Below, piece by piece: positions 5,773 to 8,103 of a stretch of DNA of 8,103 nt. Both the position numbers and the translations under genes were made by a program. The first letter of the stretch is position 1. Each line of letters begins with the position of its first letter. Source of the stretch: Burkholderia sp. GTDB taxonomy: Bacteria; Pseudomonadota; Gammaproteobacteria; Burkholderiales; Burkholderiaceae. The stretch spans positions 1 through 8,103 of the forward strand of contig NZ_JAHACR010000196.1 in NCBI RefSeq assembly GCF_018375725.1. The letters are read 5' to 3'. Below the pieces are notes generated by a model. It worked only from the letters and a program-made list of their open reading frames with translations. It was not told where the DNA came from and did no database searches.

Positions 5773-6723
5773 ATGAAGCGGCTACTGATCGCAGCGGCAT
5801 GTAGCATCGGGATGACCGCAGCGCCGGTTTCGGCGGTATACGCGGCCGATCCGCCGGTGTGCAAGACCGTCAGGTTCGCCGACGTCGGCTGGTCCGACAT
5901 CGCGGCGACGACCGGCCTCGCATCGGCCATGCTGCAAGGTCTCGGCTACACGCCGACCAAGACGATCGCATCGGTGCCGATCACGTTTGCGGGGATCAAG
6001 AGCAAGCAGATCGACGTGTTTCTCGGCTACTGGTCGCCGACGATGGATCCGATCATCACGCCGTTCACGAAGGCCGGAACGATCAAGGTGCTGGCGACGC
6101 CGAACCTGACCGGCGCGAAATACACGCTCGCGGTGCCGGACTATGTGTACCAGGGCGGCCTGAAGTCGTTCGCCGATATCCAGAAATTTGCCGACAAGCT
6201 CAATGGCAGAATCTACGGGATCGAGCCGGGCAACGACGGCAATGCGCTGATCAAGAAGATGATCGACACCAACCAGTACGGTCTCGGCAAGTTCAAGCTG
6301 GTCGAGTCGAGCGAGGCGGGGATGCTGGTCGAGGTGAATCGCGCGATCCGCGACAAGCAGTGGATCGTGTTCCTCGGCTGGGAGCCGCATCCGATGAACG
6401 TGCAGATGAAGATCGACTACCTGACCGGCGGCGACGACGTGTTCGGCCCGAACTACGGCGAGGCGAAGGTGATGACGGCAACGCCGCCCGATTACGCGTC
6501 GCGCTGCCCGAACGTCGCGAAGTTCGTGTCGAACCTGCAGTTCACGACGTCGATCGAAAACCACGTGATGGCGCCGATCATGAACAAGGAGGATCCGAAC
6601 AAGGCGGCCGCCGCATGGCTGAAGGCGAACCCGCAGGCGCTCGACAAGTGGCTCGCCGGCGTGACGACGATCGACGGCAAGCCGGGGCTGCCGGCCGTGA
6701 AGGCGTATCTCGGCGTGCATTGA
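5773..6723 (+). CDS. choX: Choline ABC transporter periplasmic substrate-binding protein
   Basis: This is a 316-residue exported protein that captures choline in the periplasm and delivers it to ChoWV. A Sec signal peptide covers residues 1-24 (charged MKR, hydrophobic core, VYA cleavage box). Cys10 is not in a lipobox. Residues W40, D42, W87, Y117, N154 and W203 sit at the spacing of the choline-binding residues W43, D45, W90, Y119, N156 and W205 of Sinorhizobium ChoX (numbers from memory): an aromatic box plus Asp and Asn. C30 and C245 match the disulfide pair of that protein. Choline, possibly acetylcholine or betaine, is therefore the best-supported ligand. ATG 5773 is chosen because AGAGGAGAAG lies just upstream and the signal peptide starts there. 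An upstream in-frame ATG at 5641 gives a junk N-terminus. The gene is 103 bases after the regulator and ends before a bidirectional terminator. Confidence 0.9.
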   Translation: MKRLLIAAACSIGMTAAPVSAVYAADPPVCKTVRFADVGWSDIAATTGLASAMLQGLGYTPTKTIASVPITFAGIKSKQIDVFLGYWSPTMDPIITPFTKAGTIKVLATPNLTGAKYTLAVPDYVYQGGLKSFADIQKFADKLNGRIYGIEPGNDGNALIKKMIDTNQYGLGKFKLVESSEAGMLVEVNRAIRDKQWIVFLGWEPHPMNVQMKIDYLTGGDDVFGPNYGEAKVMTATPPDYASRCPNVAKFVSNLQFTTSIENHVMAPIMNKEDPNKAAAAWLKANPQALDKWLAGVTTIDGKPGLPAVKAYLGVH

Positions 6724-6729
6724 GCGGTG

Positions 6730-6753
6730 CGCGCCGCATCGCATCGCGGCGCG
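6730..6753 (+). other. Hairpin just after choX
   Basis: CGCGCCGC (6730-6737) and GCGGCGCG (6746-6753) form a perfect 8-bp stem with an 8-nt loop, starting 6 nt after the choX stop. Its arms are identical to the inner arms of the hairpin before choX. No T-run follows; the real terminator comes 17 nt later. Confidence 0.45.
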
Positions 6754-6770
6754 TGACGTTGCGCGCATCA

Positions 6771-6807
6771 AAAAGCCCTTGCGTCACGATCGGACGCAAG
6801 GGCTTTT
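6771..6807. terminator. Bidirectional Rho-independent terminator between choX and denD
   Basis: AAAAGCCCTTGCGTC (6771-6785) and GACGCAAGGGCTTTT (6793-6807) form a perfect 15-bp stem with a 7-nt loop. A run of four T follows on the plus strand and five T on the minus strand. It sits between the convergent ends of choX (6723) and denD (6835) and should terminate both transcripts. Confidence 0.9.
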
Positions 6808-6834
6808 GCGTTGCCGGCGGCAGGCGGTGCCGTG

Positions 6835-7806
6835 TCAGCGCTGCTGGTCCTCGAGATAGCTGCGGATCACCTCGACGAACGAGGCGTCGCCACGCAGGCC
6901 GAGCTGTTCGGCGCGCGTCGTGTCCCAGCGGCCCGGCCAGCTGCCGACGATCTTCTCGACGCGCTCGTCCGGCTCGTGACGGATCAGCCCGACCGTTTCG
7001 TCGCCCGCGACCTCGCGCAGCGCGGCGATCATCTCGTCGACCGTCACCGAGATACCCGGCAGATTGATCACGCGCTTGCTGCCGAGCTTCGCGCTGTCGA
7101 GTTCGCAGCCCGCGACGAGCGCCTCGATCGCGCCGCGCGGCGACAGCAGCCACAGGCGCGTCGAGCCCGGCACCGGGCACACGCTCGCTTCGCCGTTCAG
7201 CGGTTCGCGGATGATGCCGCTCGCGAACGACGAGGCCGCCGCATTCGGCCGGCCCGGGCGCACGCTGATCGTCGGCAGGCGCAGCACGCGGCCGTCGACG
7301 AAACCGCGCCGCGCGTAATCGCACAGCAGCAGTTCGGCGATCGCTTTTTCCGCGCCATACGACGATTGCGGGTTCAGCGCGGTGTCGTCCTGCACGACGT
7401 CCGGCAGTGCGCCGCCGTAGACGGCGACCGAACTCGTGAACACGACCCGCGGACGATGCCCGCGCGCACGGCACACGTCGAGCAGCGTACGCGACGCATC
7501 GAGGTTGATCCGCATGCCGAGGTCGAAATCGGCTTCGGCCTGGCCGCTGACGATCGCCGCGAGATGGAAGATCGCGCCGGTTCGATCGTCGATCGCGCTT
7601 TCCAGCACGGCACGGTCGGCGATGTCGCCGACGACCGCCGTCACGCGCGGATCGCCGAAATCGCTGCCCTTGACGACGTCGAGCAGCACCAGCTCGGAGA
7701 TGCGCTCCGGCCGTCCGTCCGGGCCGGTCAGTTCGCCGCGTTCGAGCAGCCTGCGTGCGAGACGTTGGCCGAGAAAGCCGGCGCCGCCGGTGATCAGTAC
7801 TTTCAT
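6835..7806 (-). CDS. denD: D-erythronate dehydrogenase (extended SDR family)
   Basis: This 323-residue cytoplasmic enzyme belongs to the NAD-dependent epimerase/dehydratase branch of the short-chain dehydrogenases. DenD oxidises D-erythronate at C2 to the 2-oxo acid, the first step of D-tetronate catabolism. The Rossmann motif GGAGFLG is at 7-13, the NAD-binding acidic residue is near D43, and GDI is at 60-62. The catalytic Ser is in FTSSVAVYGG (S125/S126), followed by Y150-x-x-x-K154. Blocks VSGQAEADFDLGMRINLD (86-103) and LPTISVRPGRPNAAA (about 177-191) are hallmarks of DenD rather than of sugar epimerases. The start is ATG 7806, with AAGG about 8 nt upstream. The gene follows otnI with a 26-nt gap on the same strand, so the two should be one operon. 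Kinase and aldolase partners (otnK, otnC) would lie beyond the right edge. A generic sugar epimerase is the less likely alternative. Confidence 0.82.
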   Translation of the reverse strand: MKVLITGGAGFLGQRLARRLLERGELTGPDGRPERISELVLLDVVKGSDFGDPRVTAVVGDIADRAVLESAIDDRTGAIFHLAAIVSGQAEADFDLGMRINLDASRTLLDVCRARGHRPRVVFTSSVAVYGGALPDVVQDDTALNPQSSYGAEKAIAELLLCDYARRGFVDGRVLRLPTISVRPGRPNAAASSFASGIIREPLNGEASVCPVPGSTRLWLLSPRGAIEALVAGCELDSAKLGSKRVINLPGISVTVDEMIAALREVAGDETVGLIRHEPDERVEKIVGSWPGRWDTTRAEQLGLRGDASFVEVIRSYLEDQQR

Positions 7807-7832
7807 GTTGTCTGCCTTGTGGATTTCTGGAG

Positions 7833-8103
7833 TTACAGGTACGGCTTGAGCCAGCCGAGACCTTCGGATGTGCCGGCCTTCGGGCGGTATTCGCAGCCGA
7901 TCCAGCCGGTGTAGCCCAGCGTGTCGATCAGTTCGAACAGATACGGGTAGTAGATTTCGCCGATGTCAGGCTCGTTGCGCGTCGACACGCCGGCGATCTG
8001 GAAGTGGCCGATGCCCGCGAAATCGCGCTCGATCGTCATCGCGAGATCGCCTTCGACGATCTGGCAGTGATATCAGTCGAACTGCACCTTCAGGTTCGGC
8101 GCG
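7833..8103 (-). pseudogene. otnI: 2-oxo-tetronate isomerase, 3' part, interrupted by an in-frame TGA
   Basis: The frame read from the right edge encodes the C-terminal third of an OtnI/hydroxypyruvate isomerase-family TIM barrel, which interconverts 2-oxo- and 3-oxo-tetronate in D-erythronate breakdown. Visible family blocks are KVQFD, YHCQIVEGDL, GHFQIAG, EPDIGEIYYPYLF and GWIGCEYRP, ending GLGWLKPYL. Between KVQFD and YHCQ the codon is TGA (plus-strand TCA, 8073-8075). Family members have an ordinary residue at this point (Thr in E. coli OtnI as I recall it; other residues in relatives). Homology continues without a shift on both sides, so this is a single nonsense change. Termination here would remove the catalytic GHFQ and CEYRP regions. 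An ATG at 8039 could restart translation, but gives only a 68-residue fragment that cannot fold into the barrel. TAA at 7833 is the normal stop. The cause may be pseudogenisation or sequencing error. Confidence 0.75.

Noticed and set aside
5773..5845. Lipoprotein reading of ChoX based on Cys10
   Set aside because: The residues before Cys10 do not form a lipobox and the signal core continues past it to a type I cleavage box near residue 24.
8030..8075. Selenocysteine decoding of the otnI TGA as the main explanation
   Set aside because: No selenoprotein is known to me in this family, and no clear hairpin of the right size was identified just downstream. A simple nonsense change or sequence error is more likely.

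Overview
The window is GC-rich and its protein sequences look most like Burkholderia sensu lato (Burkholderiaceae, Betaproteobacteria). This placement rests on recognising protein families and on codon use, not on a database search. No rRNA, tRNA, CRISPR array, insertion sequence, phage gene or attachment site is visible.

Left part (1-1841, minus strand): a ferritin-like di-iron protein running off the left edge, a 71-residue uncharacterised protein, and an NADPH-dependent FMN reductase-type flavoprotein that starts with TTG behind a full AAGGAG site. Next comes a 666-base divergent intergenic region (1842-2507). It holds a strong plus-strand intrinsic terminator (2073-2109) with no gene in front of it. 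A plausible promoter (2004-2032) lies upstream, so the most economical reading is a roughly 70-nt small RNA whose exposed 5' end (UCUCCUCC) is complementary to Shine-Dalgarno sequences. The part next to choV carries two near-perfect odd-length dyads (centres 2253 and 2326) that look like operators.

Central part (2508-6723, plus strand): a quaternary-amine uptake locus in the order ATPase (choV), permease (choW), GlxA-type AraC regulator, periplasmic binding protein (choX). The choline-binding residues known from Sinorhizobium ChoX (aromatic box, Asp, Asn and a Cys pair) are all present at matching spacing, so choline is the best-supported ligand. The regulator between permease and binding protein resembles the GbdR/CdhR class that senses betaine-type compounds in pseudomonads. 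Together the genes would import choline or a related amine as osmoprotectant or as carbon and nitrogen source. ChoX is flanked by two GC-rich hairpins whose 8-nt arms are identical, and the unit ends at a 15-bp bidirectional terminator (6771-6807) shared with the convergent genes on the right.

Right part (6835-8103, minus strand): denD (D-erythronate dehydrogenase), preceded by the 3' part of otnI (2-oxo-tetronate isomerase, hydroxypyruvate isomerase family), both of the D-tetronate (erythronate) catabolic pathway. The otnI reading frame has an in-frame TGA (8073-8075) inside the conserved active-site region. This implies a broken gene, a sequencing error, or less likely recoding. It is the sharpest anomaly in the window.
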